From the NCBI GenBank assembly GCA_030065055.1, contig JASJDS010000081.1, positions 1 to 49,227 on the forward strand: a stretch of 49,227 bases of DNA, given 5' to 3'. Position numbers and translations under genes: made by a program. This DNA is from Calothrix sp. MO_192.B10 (GTDB taxonomy: Bacteria; Cyanobacteriota; Cyanobacteriia; Cyanobacteriales; Nostocaceae). The notes beneath the pieces are model-generated. The model searched no databases. It worked only from the letters and a program-made list of their open reading frames with translations, and was not told the origin of the DNA. This document shows positions 17,890 to 26,365 of the stretch, piece by piece; the first letter of the stretch is position 1; every line of letters begins with the position of its first letter.

Positions 17890-19281
17890 CTAAAATTCTG
17901 CGTTTTCTGGTGTACGGGGGAAAGGAATTACATCCCGGATATTGCCCATACCAGTCATAAATTGGACTAATCTTTCAAAACCAAGTCCAAAACCGGCGTG
18001 GGGAACCGTACCATACCGGCGCAAATCCATATACCACCACAAATCTTCTGGTTCCATTCCTTGAGCTTTGACGCGATTTTCCAGCACATCTAGCCGTTCT
18101 TCCCGTTGGGAACCACCGACAATTTCACCAATTTTGGGGGCGAGAATATCCATTGCGGCGACGGTTTTACCATCATCATTCAAACGCATATAAAAGGCTT
18201 TGATTTCCACTGGATAATCGGTGACAATTACGGGCTTTTTAAACTCCTGCTCGCACAAATAGCGTTCGTGTTCTGATTGTAAGTCTAAACCCCAGCTAAC
18301 TGGATATTCAAACTTAACATCAGCTTTTTCTAGCAGTTTGATGGCTTCTGTATAGGTAATGCGCTCGAACTGATTATTAATAATATTTTCTGCGGTTGCT
18401 AGGACGGTATTATCAATCCGTTTATTGAAAAATTCCATATCTTCTGGGCATTTTTCCATCACATACTCAAAAATATGCTTGAGAAATGCCTCTGCTAAGT
18501 CCATATCTCCGTGGAGGTCACAAAAAGCCATTTCCGGCTCAACCATCCAAAATTCGGCTAAATGGCGGGAGGTATTGGAATTTTCGGCGCGGAAGGTGGG
18601 ACCAAAGGTATAGACATTACTAAACGCCATGGCCATGATTTCCGCTTCTAGTTGACCGCTAACGGTTAAATAGGTGGGTCTACCAAAAAAGTCCTGACTG
18701 TAGTCTACAGCTTGGGTGTCCGTGCGGGGAATATTCTTTAGGTCTAAACTACTCACACTAAATAATTCCCCCGCTCCTTCACAGTCACTAGCGGTAATAA
18801 TGGGAGTGTGAACCCACATAAAATCCCGTGACTGGAAGAATTGATGAATGGCTGTAGAACAAGCATTTCTCACCCGGAATACCGCACCAAAAGAATTAGT
18901 GCGCGATCGCAAATGCCCAATGGTACGTAAAAATTCAAAGGAGTGGCGTTTCTTTTGCAGGGGATAGGTTTCGGGATCGGCTTCTCCAAAAACTTCCACG
19001 GTTTGAGCTTTTAACTCAATGCGCTGTCCTTTCCCTTGGGAAGCTACCACTACTCCAGTTACTTCCACGGAAGCACCTGTATTTAGTTTCTTTAATATTT
19101 CTTCATAATTGGGCAAATCCCCATCTAGTACCACTTGCAAACTAGTGAGGGATGAGCCGTCATTAACTTCAATAAAAGCAAATCCTTTTAATTCTCGTTT
19201 TGTGCGTACCCAACCTTGAACTTTGACTGAATCATCGGGCTGACTACTACGTAAAATTTCTGCAATCCGTAGATCTACCAT
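17890..19281 (-). CDS. asnS: asparagine--tRNA ligase
   Basis: A 463-residue class IIb aminoacyl-tRNA synthetase. The N-terminal OB-fold anticodon-binding domain runs from about 12 to 105 ([23 protein letters not shown]), followed by class II motif 2 in [21 protein letters not shown] and motif 3 in [10 protein letters not shown] near the end, plus the RYGTVPHAG segment typical of AsnRS. It charges tRNA-Asn directly. The frame extends to a TTG at 19293, but the ATG at 19281 is the better start: it gives the usual [10 protein letters not shown] opening and lies one base past the stop of the upstream gene, so the two are probably translationally coupled. Confidence 0.98.
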   Translation of the reverse strand: MVDLRIAEILRSSQPDDSVKVQGWVRTKRELKGFAFIEVNDGSSLTSLQVVLDGDLPNYEEILKKLNTGASVEVTGVVVASQGKGQRIELKAQTVEVFGEADPETYPLQKKRHSFEFLRTIGHLRSRTNSFGAVFRVRNACSTAIHQFFQSRDFMWVHTPIITASDCEGAGELFSVSSLDLKNIPRTDTQAVDYSQDFFGRPTYLTVSGQLEAEIMAMAFSNVYTFGPTFRAENSNTSRHLAEFWMVEPEMAFCDLHGDMDLAEAFLKHIFEYVMEKCPEDMEFFNKRIDNTVLATAENIINNQFERITYTEAIKLLEKADVKFEYPVSWGLDLQSEHERYLCEQEFKKPVIVTDYPVEIKAFYMRLNDDGKTVAAMDILAPKIGEIVGGSQREERLDVLENRVKAQGMEPEDLWWYMDLRRYGTVPHAGFGLGFERLVQFMTGMGNIRDVIPFPRTPENAEF

Positions 19282-19282
19282 A

Positions 19283-19702
19283 TTATCCAACAACAGACTT
19301 TAATATCCAGCCTATGATAACGCCCAATCCACTAAAGCGGATGATTTGCCAAAATGCTTCTTGTAAACCTGTCTTAGAAAAGACAAAGCCACCACCTAAA
19401 AAAGAAACTGTTAAATAACTGTCGGACATTAAGCCTAAAGCATTATCTAAAGCTTCCAACTGCTGTTGAATTTGTTGCAGTTCTATTTTTAATTCAGGTA
19501 GAGGATTTTTACGCCATTGTTGTTTGATGTCCTCGCGGCGATGCTTTAGTTCTCTTTGACGTTGTTTGTCACTGTGAATCTGAGCATAACGTTGTTGAAG
19601 CTCTACCAGGGACTTTTCTGTGTCAGTTAGTGCTTGCTCAAATTCTGCTTCTAACTCTGTCTGGTGAGAATTTTGTTCGTCAGGTAGTTGCGGCAGTTGC
19701 AT
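19283..19702 (-). CDS. coiled-coil protein with C-terminal membrane segment
   Basis: A 139-residue protein. Residues about 15-90 form a long charged coiled coil (many Gln, Glu, Lys, Arg), and residues about 113-137 ([24 protein letters not shown]) look like a single membrane segment, with a glycine-rich stretch [10 protein letters not shown] before it. I do not know its function; similar small coiled-coil proteins are conserved in cyanobacteria. The stop is one base before the asnS start, so the two share a transcript, which need not mean a shared function. Confidence 0.7.
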   Translation of the reverse strand: MQLPQLPDEQNSHQTELEAEFEQALTDTEKSLVELQQRYAQIHSDKQRQRELKHRREDIKQQWRKNPLPELKIELQQIQQQLEALDNALGLMSDSYLTVSFLGGGFVFSKTGLQEAFWQIIRFSGLGVIIGWILKSVVG

Positions 19703-19748
19703 CGAAGATTTAGTAAAGTAGTTTTAAAAGATAGTATGCCCAAAAATT

Positions 19749-20039
19749 ATGGTGGAATCTAAAAATATGCATTTGTCTACCGATATAAATAATTTCACTA
19801 CCTTAGAGCTAGCTCAAGCTCTGATGAATCGACTTGGTATTTCCCCTAACGATTGGCATCGTCTTAAGTCTAACCGCAAAGCCCGTGCCAGTGAACAAGC
19901 AGCAGCAGCTCTGGTATTTTTATTAAAGGATAGACCAGAAGAAGCTCTCGCTCACCTAGAACAAGCTACTGGCTGGTTAAATCGCTCTATTTCTGCTCCC
20001 CCTTGTCCTACTCACGGGGAGAGGAGAGGGAAGGAGTGA
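19749..20039 (+). CDS. small conserved cyanobacterial protein (DUF6439-like)
   Basis: A 96-residue protein with LAQALMNRLGISPNDWHRLK, then KARASEQAAAALVFLLK and a second helix pair EALAHLEQATGWLNRSISAPPCPTHG. This is a small conserved cyanobacterial family that I recall as DUF6439; function unknown. The last residues (ERRGKE) after PPCPTHG come from a polypurine repeat that has run into the gene's end, so relatives probably stop earlier. It is divergent from the coiled-coil/asnS operon, with 46 bases between the starts. Confidence 0.75.
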   Translation: MVESKNMHLSTDINNFTTLELAQALMNRLGISPNDWHRLKSNRKARASEQAAAALVFLLKDRPEEALAHLEQATGWLNRSISAPPCPTHGERRGKE

Positions 20040-20113
20040 GGGAGTGTAGACACGAAGTGGCTTCCCGAAGGGTAGGAGGGAAGGAGGGAAGGAGAGAAGC
20101 AGAGAAGCAGAGT
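20018..20113. repeat. polypurine short tandem repeats
   Basis: Degenerate GGAAGGAGTGAGGGAGTG and GAGGGAAGGAGGGAAGGAGAGAAGCAGAGAAGCAG runs with seven- to eight-base periods. The same style of repeat recurs at 31419-31460 and 35636-35850. Confidence 0.8.
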
Positions 20114-20163
20114 GTATAAATAAATAATCTTTCCATCTGAAATGGGTAACAAGCTTAGGTGAA

Positions 20164-20192
20164 CTACCCCACCGCACAGGCGGATGGGGCTT
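20164..20192 (-). ncRNA. probable right-end omega RNA hairpin
   Basis: Read on the minus strand, CCCCATCCGCC and GCGGTGGGG form a hairpin around TGT, overlapping the TnpB stop codon, then TAGTTCAC. In IS605-type elements the 3' part of tnpB and its right end encode the guide RNA scaffold, with the guide taken from the flanking DNA, here beginning about CTAAGCTTG. The exact end is inferred. Confidence 0.45.
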
Positions 20193-21384
20193 CTGTACTC
20201 ATAGGGGAGTGCCTGAGCTTAGACAAAAGTCCCAACTTTGGTCTTACCTCCCCTCCTACAGCAGAGACGGCTGAACCATCCGTCTTTAGCATTCTCATTC
20301 CCTCTGCTCTAATATTTATGGCTGCGTTCCCATCTCTGTCATGGTGAGTACCGCAGTGAGGACAAGTCCACTCCCTCACATCTAATGGCATCTCACCCAC
20401 TTGATAGAAACAATTAGAGCAAAGCTTGGAACTAGGGAACCATCTATCTATTTCAACCAATTTGGAGCCACAGTGTTCTAGCTTATAGGCTAGAAAATTA
20501 GTAAATATTCCCCATCCACAATCAGATATTGCTTTTGTCAAACTGTGATTACGTACCATGCCCTTGACATGAAGATTCTCTACTATGACAGCTTGGCTAT
20601 CGCTGACTAACTTGTAACTCAGTTTATGTAGAAAATCTTGCCGGGAATTGCTTACCCGTTCGTATACTTTGGCAACAATTTTTCTATATTTATTTCTGGA
20701 ATTACTCCCTTTTTGTTTACGTGCTAATTTTTGTTGTTTGCGTTTGAGATTTTTTTCGTGTTTTGCAAGATGTTTGGGATTATCGTATTTAGAAACTTTT
20801 TCGCCGTCAGTAACAACTGCAAAGTGCTTGATTCCTAAATCAATTCCGTAAATCTTACCTGATGCTGTAGTTGGCTTTTGGCCTTCTATCTCGGTCAGTA
20901 TAGATGCAAAATACTTCCCTGAAGGAGTTTTACTAACAGTAACAGTTTTGATTTTCCCCTCAATTGGTCGATGTATTTTAGCTTTGACTATGCCAATGTT
21001 GCCTGGGAGCTGAACATTGCCATCTACAATTTTGACGTTTTGAGGATATTGAATCGACTGTTTACCGTGTTTTGATTTGAATTTAGGGAATCCTGCACGT
21101 TTGGCAAAAAAGTTTTTGTAGGCTGCGGTTAGATTGAGGGTTGTAGCCTGTAAAACCTGACTATAACAATCAGCTAACCATGATGTCTCCTCTGCTTTCT
21201 TCAGAGCAGGAAGTAATGCATTGAGCGCCGAACGCCCAAGTCCTTTACCTGTTTTTTCATAAGTCTCAATGGACTTATTCAGCGCGTAATTCCACCACCA
21301 GCGCGAACACCCAAATGTTCGCGCTAATTGAACTTGTTGTGATTTTGTGGGATAAATGCGGACTTGGACGACTTTATGAAGCAC
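20164..21384 (-). CDS. tnpB: RNA-guided nuclease TnpB (IS200/IS605 OrfB)
   Basis: A TnpB of 406 residues from the GTG at 21384, which follows a strong ribosome binding site (AAGGGGGTGAT) and gives the usual VQVRIYPTKSQQ opening. The frame stays open to 21483, but that part is not conserved. RuvC acidic residues are present: Asp in GIDLGIKHFAV (about 182), Glu in IVENLHVKGM (about 269) and Asp in HDRDGNAAINI (about 351). The zinc ribbon is CSNC...CPHCG. So the nuclease looks active. TnpB cuts DNA next to a transposon-specific motif using an RNA from the element's right end. No TnpA lies nearby, so mobility would need help in trans. Confidence 0.95.
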   Translation of the reverse strand: MLHKVVQVRIYPTKSQQVQLARTFGCSRWWWNYALNKSIETYEKTGKGLGRSALNALLPALKKAEETSWLADCYSQVLQATTLNLTAAYKNFFAKRAGFPKFKSKHGKQSIQYPQNVKIVDGNVQLPGNIGIVKAKIHRPIEGKIKTVTVSKTPSGKYFASILTEIEGQKPTTASGKIYGIDLGIKHFAVVTDGEKVSKYDNPKHLAKHEKNLKRKQQKLARKQKGSNSRNKYRKIVAKVYERVSNSRQDFLHKLSYKLVSDSQAVIVENLHVKGMVRNHSLTKAISDCGWGIFTNFLAYKLEHCGSKLVEIDRWFPSSKLCSNCFYQVGEMPLDVREWTCPHCGTHHDRDGNAAINIRAEGMRMLKTDGSAVSAVGGEVRPKLGLLSKLRHSPMSTEAPSACAVG

Positions 21385-21568
21385 GCTTATATCACCCCCT
21401 TGAATATTTATCCTACCATGAACTGTATTTCTGATAAATTCACTTAGGGAAATATTTGACAATTGTTCGGTTGGGTAAAACAAGCGAAAAATCTGCCAGC
21501 CTCATCAGCAGTTTATTGGTTTAGGGAGATCCAACTTTGATGTACCTCTCAATTGCCCTACTATCCAT

Positions 21569-21592
21569 CCCCACCTTATAGAAGGTTGGGGA
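21569..21592 (-). repeat. probable left-end hairpin of the TnpB element
   Basis: CCCCACCTTATAGAAGGTTGGGG (with a one-base bulge) forms a perfect-looking stem about 185 bases upstream of the TnpB start. Subterminal hairpins like this are what Y1 transposases recognise. The nearest gene on the other side starts at 21724. Confidence 0.6.
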
Positions 21593-21723
21593 ATTCCGCA
21601 GAATTAGTTAAAACTACATAGTTAGTGTGTTCTCTTCTCGGTATCTGTTTGAACACCAATCCATTCACATGGCATTTCCGCAACAATTGCTATAGTTGGA
21701 TTAATTGTGTAGGAAAACAGTTT

Positions 21724-22467
21724 ATGAGGGAGCCAGGGAAAAATTTTGAATTCTTGCATAACAATCAAGCGCCAGCAGCTATTGAGCGCACGGGATTTAC
21801 CTGGCTAATAGCTGCGGCGCTTGTTACTGTTTTATTGTGGCAAATTCCTGCGGGAGATTATATTCTTTACCCCTTTACCATCCTAGCCACATGGTTCCAT
21901 GAAATGGGACATGGTTTAGCAGCAATCATTTTAGGTGGAGATTTTCGACAGTTACAGATTTATGGCAATGGTTCTGGAGTTGCTTTTCATAGTGGCAGAC
22001 TATATTTAGGTTCTATTGGTAGAGCTTTAGTTGCAGCAGCAGGCCCGATGGGACCACCTATCGCCGGTGCGGGATTAATTTTGGCTTCCCGCAAACTTCA
22101 GACAGCTTCTTTTTGTTTGAAAGTTTTAGGCGGTTTTCTACTATTTTCGGTGCTAATCTGGGTGCGATCGCTATTTGGAATAGTAGCAATTACTTTGTTG
22201 GGTTTAGTTATTCTAGGTATTTCCCTGAAAGCTCCCAAATGGATGCAAGGGTTTGCTGTACAATTTCTGGGCGTACAAGCTTGTATTAGTACATACCATC
22301 AATTGAATTATTTATTTAGTAGCAATGCCGGTTCTCTTGGTTTATCTGATACCGCTCAAATCCAACAGCAATTATTCTTACCTTACTGGTTTTGGGGTGG
22401 ATTGATGGCGATCGCATCTTTGGTTATTTTGGTGCAAAGTCTCCGCATTGCTTACCATTCCGACTAG
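21724..22467 (+). CDS. M50-like membrane metallopeptidase
   Basis: A 247-residue membrane protein with about six hydrophobic segments. The HEMGH motif (His59, Glu60, His63) sits in ILATWFHEMGHGLAAIILGG, the zinc site of intramembrane M50-type proteases; AAAGPMGPPIAGAG follows. The family (M50B-like) is common in cyanobacteria and its substrates are unknown. The frame can be read back to a GTG at 21625, but the ATG at 21724 has AGGAAA upstream and gives a sensible N-terminus. The upstream part overlaps the end of the TnpB element. The protein has no PDZ domain. Confidence 0.88.
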   Translation: MREPGKNFEFLHNNQAPAAIERTGFTWLIAAALVTVLLWQIPAGDYILYPFTILATWFHEMGHGLAAIILGGDFRQLQIYGNGSGVAFHSGRLYLGSIGRALVAAAGPMGPPIAGAGLILASRKLQTASFCLKVLGGFLLFSVLIWVRSLFGIVAITLLGLVILGISLKAPKWMQGFAVQFLGVQACISTYHQLNYLFSSNAGSLGLSDTAQIQQQLFLPYWFWGGLMAIASLVILVQSLRIAYHSD

Positions 22468-22872
22468 TCGATCACAAGATTCGGCGTTGAATTACTTCTC
22501 CATCTAGACCCAAAAACCAGCCTGAGCAAAGCGATCGCGTCTATCATTCTCTAATATTTGTCAAATTACTTACACTTATTTCTCTAATATGTGGTAATCT
22601 CCGATATGTTCTCCTAGGTGTTTGACGTGTTTTGTTTGACCAAAGGCTTTTGTCAAGGGATACGGCAGTGGGAGCTGGAGGCATAAGACACCTCTGAGGA
22701 TTTTTCCGCTCAAACCTTTCTTCCTTCTTCCTTCTTCCTTCACTTGACATCTATGATTTTTTTGATGGACACAGAACTATAGCGCTACGCGTAAGTCAAA
22801 ATTCACGCATTTGATTGCTCATAGGCTTCAGCGCTCAACAATGTCCGCACCCTAAACCCATAGTGCTCTATA
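22468..22872. other. intergenic stretch, no gene seen
   Basis: About 405 bases without a convincing gene. It holds a run of CTTCCTT repeats near 22721-22740 and a HIP1 site. It should include the promoter of the M23 peptidase gene. Confidence 0.5.
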
Positions 22873-23904
22873 ATGCAAAACACTCCGATGGTAAAATCAA
22901 GCAGTTATCAAGCAATTGTTAAAAATATCATAAAATATAACCTCCATCTTGGCTTTGATCGTATTTCTATGATTACTCCGGTTGATACTATTACTTCTAA
23001 AAATAAGTGGCAGGTTTTTGCTGTTGGCGGATTAACTACTAAATTCGGTGCAACTGCCTTATTAACAAGTATTTTTACCACTACAACTGTGGCTTGGGGA
23101 ATACCAGCCAATGCTTTACAAGTACAAATAACTCCCTTCCAGCCCAAATTAGGGGACACCCTGTCAGTAATCATTGACATGGAAAGTGGCAATAGTGCTA
23201 TGGTTCCTAAAGTTACTCAAGGTAACAAAACTTATCCAGTGTTTAAAATTTCTCCCAATCAGTATCGAGCATTGATTCCCACAACACCATTGCAGCGATC
23301 GGGTAAAAAAATCATTCGGGTAATGGCTGATGAAAAACAGCGAAATCTGGCAGTACAGGTAGGCTGGCGTAAATTCCCCGTGCAACGTATCACCCTACGA
23401 GGTAACAAAGCTGGTTTACGTGCTACAGCATATGAACTTAAGCGAGTTAAAGAATTCAAAGCCTTGCAAACTCCCGAAAAATTTTGGAATGGCTCTTTCT
23501 TAAGACCACATAAGGGGCGGGTGACTACAATTTATGGTGTTCGTCGCTACTATAATGGTAAATTTGCCAAGAACTATTACCATCGTGGCGTTGACTACGC
23601 TGGATGGTCAGGTTCACCAGTAATTGCTCCGGCTGGGGGTCGAGTAGCTCTAGTGGGCAAGGTATCTCAAGGTTTTCGGGTTCATGGTAACACCGTCGGC
23701 ATCGATCACGGTCAAGGAGTGGTCAGTATTTTGATGCACCTCAATCGCATTAACGTCAAAGAAGGTGATATTGTCAAAGCTGGTCAATTAATTGGCGGGG
23801 TTGGCTCCACTGGTGCTTCTACTGGTCCCCACCTACACTGGGGTTTGTATGTCAACGGTCAATCTATCAATCCAGTACCTTGGCGTTTTGGTGGAATAAA
23901 ATAG
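22873..23904 (+). CDS. M23-family peptidase (murein endopeptidase-like)
   Basis: A 343-residue exported protein. A hydrophobic segment near 58-82 (ATALLTSIFTTTTVAWGIPANA) is a signal peptide or anchor after an unusually long N-terminal lead, so a later start is possible (ATG at 22969). A beta-rich middle region follows, then the M23 (LytM) domain from about 210 to 340. The zinc ligands and catalytic residues are visible: HxxxD in YYHRGVDYAG (His237, Asp241) and HLHW near 320-323. Such enzymes cut peptidoglycan peptide bridges in division or growth, in the periplasm. The downstream ComFB and L,D-transpeptidase genes give a cell-wall flavour to the neighbourhood. Confidence 0.93.
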   Translation: MQNTPMVKSSSYQAIVKNIIKYNLHLGFDRISMITPVDTITSKNKWQVFAVGGLTTKFGATALLTSIFTTTTVAWGIPANALQVQITPFQPKLGDTLSVIIDMESGNSAMVPKVTQGNKTYPVFKISPNQYRALIPTTPLQRSGKKIIRVMADEKQRNLAVQVGWRKFPVQRITLRGNKAGLRATAYELKRVKEFKALQTPEKFWNGSFLRPHKGRVTTIYGVRRYYNGKFAKNYYHRGVDYAGWSGSPVIAPAGGRVALVGKVSQGFRVHGNTVGIDHGQGVVSILMHLNRINVKEGDIVKAGQLIGGVGSTGASTGPHLHWGLYVNGQSINPVPWRFGGIK

Positions 23905-23987
23905 TAAATTTTTGTTTATTTTTTGCTTTTAATTGGGCACAATAAATTCGATTGGTACCATCTATACCTCACTTGGGTGGCTGAAAA

Positions 23988-24539
23988 ATGAATGTTATGA
24001 GTATAGAAAAAATTGTTGATCAAGCTCTCCAGGATGGTTATCTTACGCCATCGATGGAAGCAGAAGTTGGACGCATTTGCGATCATGCATCGGAACTATC
24101 CATAGAAGAGTATATGTCTCTGGATAGACTTATGGGAGCATTATTAACTGGTGAGGTGGTGGCGGTACCCCGCAAACAGTTTATTAACGTGATGGAAGAG
24201 TTAGTGCTCACAGAAGCGATCGCCAGGGTAGCAGAAATTGAAGCAACAAGTGAAACAACCATAGACGTAGGGGATATTGCCGCTTACGCTCTTAACCGTC
24301 TACCTCCCTTGTACGCTACCACGGAAGAAGGTGCTACCCACCAACGTCAACGAGCGAAAGATGAACTCAGTGAATTAATTGGCAAACAAGTGGGTGAAGC
24401 AATTTCCCGCCACTTAGATCGCCCCCGATTCTTCCCCGAACGTCAAGCTTTAGGTAAAAATACGGGGAATGAAGTTCTGATTCAAGTTAGTTCGTTACTC
24501 CAGGCTTATGCACGTAATTTTGAGCAAAAATCCCAATAG
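23988..24539 (+). CDS. ComFB-family protein
   Basis: A 183-residue protein of the late competence ComFB family. The core is residues about 60-115: VVAVPRKQFINVMEELVLTEA, a DVGDIAAYALNRLPPLYATTEEG segment and QRQRAKDELSELIGKQV. ComFB proteins in cyanobacteria have been reported to bind cyclic di-GMP and to affect cell size or motility, so a regulatory role for this one is plausible. No membrane segment. The gene follows the M23 peptidase by 83 bases in the same direction and is ended by a strong hairpin. Confidence 0.85.
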   Translation: MNVMSIEKIVDQALQDGYLTPSMEAEVGRICDHASELSIEEYMSLDRLMGALLTGEVVAVPRKQFINVMEELVLTEAIARVAEIEATSETTIDVGDIAAYALNRLPPLYATTEEGATHQRQRAKDELSELIGKQVGEAISRHLDRPRFFPERQALGKNTGNEVLIQVSSLLQAYARNFEQKSQ

Positions 24540-24580
24540 CTATCGGTCATTTACAAACAATCAATAAATGACGGATAGCT
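24538..24580 (+). terminator. hairpin after ComFB gene
   Basis: AGCTATCGGTCATTTA (24538-24553) pairs with TAAATGACGGATAGCT (24565-24580), one mismatch, across an 11-base loop. It begins at the ComFB stop codon. The following T-tract is weak, so it is a probable but not canonical terminator. Confidence 0.65.
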
Positions 24581-24668
24581 TATGATATTTCTGGATATTG
24601 GTACCTTAGCTAGCATGATGTTCATCGCTGACTCACATTCATGCTTGTCTAAGGGTAAGTAGCTGTGA

Positions 24669-25298
24669 TTATTGCTGTACCTCTACTTGTGTTCCCAAAC
24701 GTACCTGATTATACAGGGAAACGACATCAGGATTACGCATTCTTAAACAGCCATGGGAAACAGGATTTCCTACTACTTCATCATTTGGCGTGCCATGAAA
24801 TCCTATGTGACTATGCCCATCCGTCCAAAAGCCAATCCACCGCAATCCCAAAGGACTATTGGCACCGGCTGGAAATACTTGACCGGTAATCGGATGTCGC
24901 CATGCAGGATTGTGTTGCATATGCATCACTTTAAAAGAGCCTGTAGGTGTTTCCCAACCCTTTTTCCCCACACCAATGGGATAACTCGCAACCACAGTGC
25001 TTTGACGGTACACATAAACTCGGCGATCGCTCAAATCTACAATAATACGTGGCTGATCAGTTTCCACCCTCTGGGATGAATTTTGTTTTCCTGTTGTCTG
25101 AGGATTCTGACTACGGAAAAATTGCTGTTGTGGTGTCACCTGGGAGGATGAGATTTGTGTTTTATTGCCCATCGGTGCCTGGGAATGAGCATCAGCTTTC
25201 ATGGAATTATTGAGCCGCCAATGTACGGCTAGAGACAAAGCAGCTGTGGCAAAACAAAGCCACATTACTATTCGCGCAATAAATTCACTTCTTACCAT
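24669..25298 (-). CDS. L,D-transpeptidase (YkuD domain)
   Basis: A 209-residue protein with an N-terminal membrane anchor or signal (IARIVMWLCFATAALSLAVHW, 7-27), a Gln/Ser-rich spacer, and a YkuD catalytic domain from about 84 to 208. The active site is in HIGFHGT (His168) and SHGCLRM (His182, Cys184). It should cross-link peptidoglycan or attach proteins to it in the periplasm through 3-3 peptide bonds, bypassing penicillin-binding proteins. It is convergent with the ComFB gene. Full length and intact. Confidence 0.95.
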   Translation of the reverse strand: MVRSEFIARIVMWLCFATAALSLAVHWRLNNSMKADAHSQAPMGNKTQISSSQVTPQQQFFRSQNPQTTGKQNSSQRVETDQPRIIVDLSDRRVYVYRQSTVVASYPIGVGKKGWETPTGSFKVMHMQHNPAWRHPITGQVFPAGANSPLGLRWIGFWTDGHSHIGFHGTPNDEVVGNPVSHGCLRMRNPDVVSLYNQVRLGTQVEVQQ

Positions 25299-25632
25299 TG
25301 GTATTTTCTATTCTTATCCCAAGATATTTAACTGTTGAATATGCAGTTATTAACTTTACTTGCTTGCTAATCAGCTTACTCTACACTACTCTCGGTAAAT
25401 CCGCTTATAGGCTAACTTGTTTATCAGCTTTTATCATTTCCTCATCGAAAATTTATCAAATTTTTGCTATCTCCTCATCAATATAACTCTATTTCAAGGG
25501 CACACTATATAAGTAGGGATTATAGCCAGTCATGAATTATGTTAATCAGCACAGGGATAATTAATTTTTATTTTCTGGAACTTTGACGGCTACCTTTTCA
25601 ATCATTAATGGTGTGTGGGTAGGAGAAGAAAG
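25299..25632. other. intergenic stretch, no gene seen
   Basis: About 330 bases between the L,D-transpeptidase start and a small peptide gene, with no convincing gene. A GGAACTT box at 25577 may be part of the small gene's promoter. Confidence 0.45.
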
Positions 25633-25788
25633 ATGTTAGAAAAATTATTACTAGCAGTCACAATTACATTTTCCCTGAATCTCCTGTTACAGATGCAAGA
25701 GCCAAATCCTAGTAATCGTGGCAATTACGATGGAGAAAACCAAAACTCTCCGGCCCTTTTGGTATGGGAAAAATTAAATAAAAGTTAA
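25633..25788 (+). CDS. 51-residue putative membrane or secreted peptide
   Basis: An ATG at 25633 has an excellent ribosome binding site (AGGAGAAG, eight bases upstream). It opens a 51-codon frame: MLEKLLLAVTITFSLNLLLQ, a basic start and a hydrophobic segment, then a hydrophilic tail rich in Asn (EPNPSNRGNYDGENQNS) and ending in WEKLNKS. No family recognised. It could be a small membrane protein or a lipid-free signal-peptide product. A GGAACTT box about 50 bases upstream resembles the -35 of the sigG promoter further on, but the -10 spacing is off. Confidence 0.5.
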   Translation: MLEKLLLAVTITFSLNLLLQMQEPNPSNRGNYDGENQNSPALLVWEKLNKS

Positions 25789-26019
25789 CACATGAGAAAA
25801 ATACTGATTTTTTTCATATTTAACCAGGGTATGACACTGTAATCATTTTATTTATTGATTGTATTGCTACCAAAGACTAATGGGCAAATTACGATCGCAT
25901 TGTTTAAGCAGTTGGAAAGTTTCAACACAACAGTTGTATGTAATAACCATCAGGTTAATTATTTGTATTGAATCTTAAAAAAAATTAGACAATTTTGAGT
26001 TGTAAAATTAGCGGTGTGC

Positions 26020-26052
26020 AGATCCCCGACTTCTTGGAGAAGTCGGGGATCT
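26020..26052. repeat. GATCCCCGACTT palindrome, copy 1
   Basis: A perfect 15-base stem AGATCCCCGACTTCT / AGAAGTCGGGGATCT with the loop TGG. Two relatives occur at 33675-33707 and 43418-43483. It could also terminate transcription from either side. Confidence 0.95.
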
Positions 26053-26306
26053 AACTTTCTAACTTTTTAGGTTGGCATAGCCTGCCAGCAGGGCTGATGA
26101 TAAGGAATTTAACTGTCAAGGTTGGGTGTGCAGTTTTATTTACTGCACATACAGAAGTGATATTACGGGCATAATTTTTCCTTGAGAGATTCTAGCCTGA
26201 AATAATGAAACACTACTATATAAAGAATAAACGATAAAGTAAAAATTTCCTGCTGGGATCAAAGTATAGTTAAATGTTACAGTCGAAAATCCGTCACTTG
26301 TATTAG
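26053..26306. other. upstream region of the sigma factor gene
   Basis: About 250 AT-rich bases without a gene, carrying a TAGCCTGCCAGCAGGGCTG hairpin near 26078-26097. The sigma factor promoter follows directly. Confidence 0.4.
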
Positions 26307-26334
26307 GAACTTCTATAGGATGAACAGGTCTAAT
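26307..26334 (+). promoter_or_regulatory. ECF-type promoter of the sigma factor gene
   Basis: GGAACTT - 15 bases - GTCTAA matches the sigma-E-type ECF promoter consensus in both boxes and spacing. It ends 31 bases before the ATG of the ECF sigma gene, so the gene is probably autoregulated. Match by eye; not tested. Confidence 0.7.
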
Positions 26335-26365
26335 AAAAAGGGATCTTTTAAAGCCAGTACGATCT

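Noticed and set aside
22544-22750. Minus-strand 68-residue frame ending in CTTCCTT repeats
   Set aside because: Its start codes for Lys/Glu-rich residues from a repeat and the rest shows no family; not supported.
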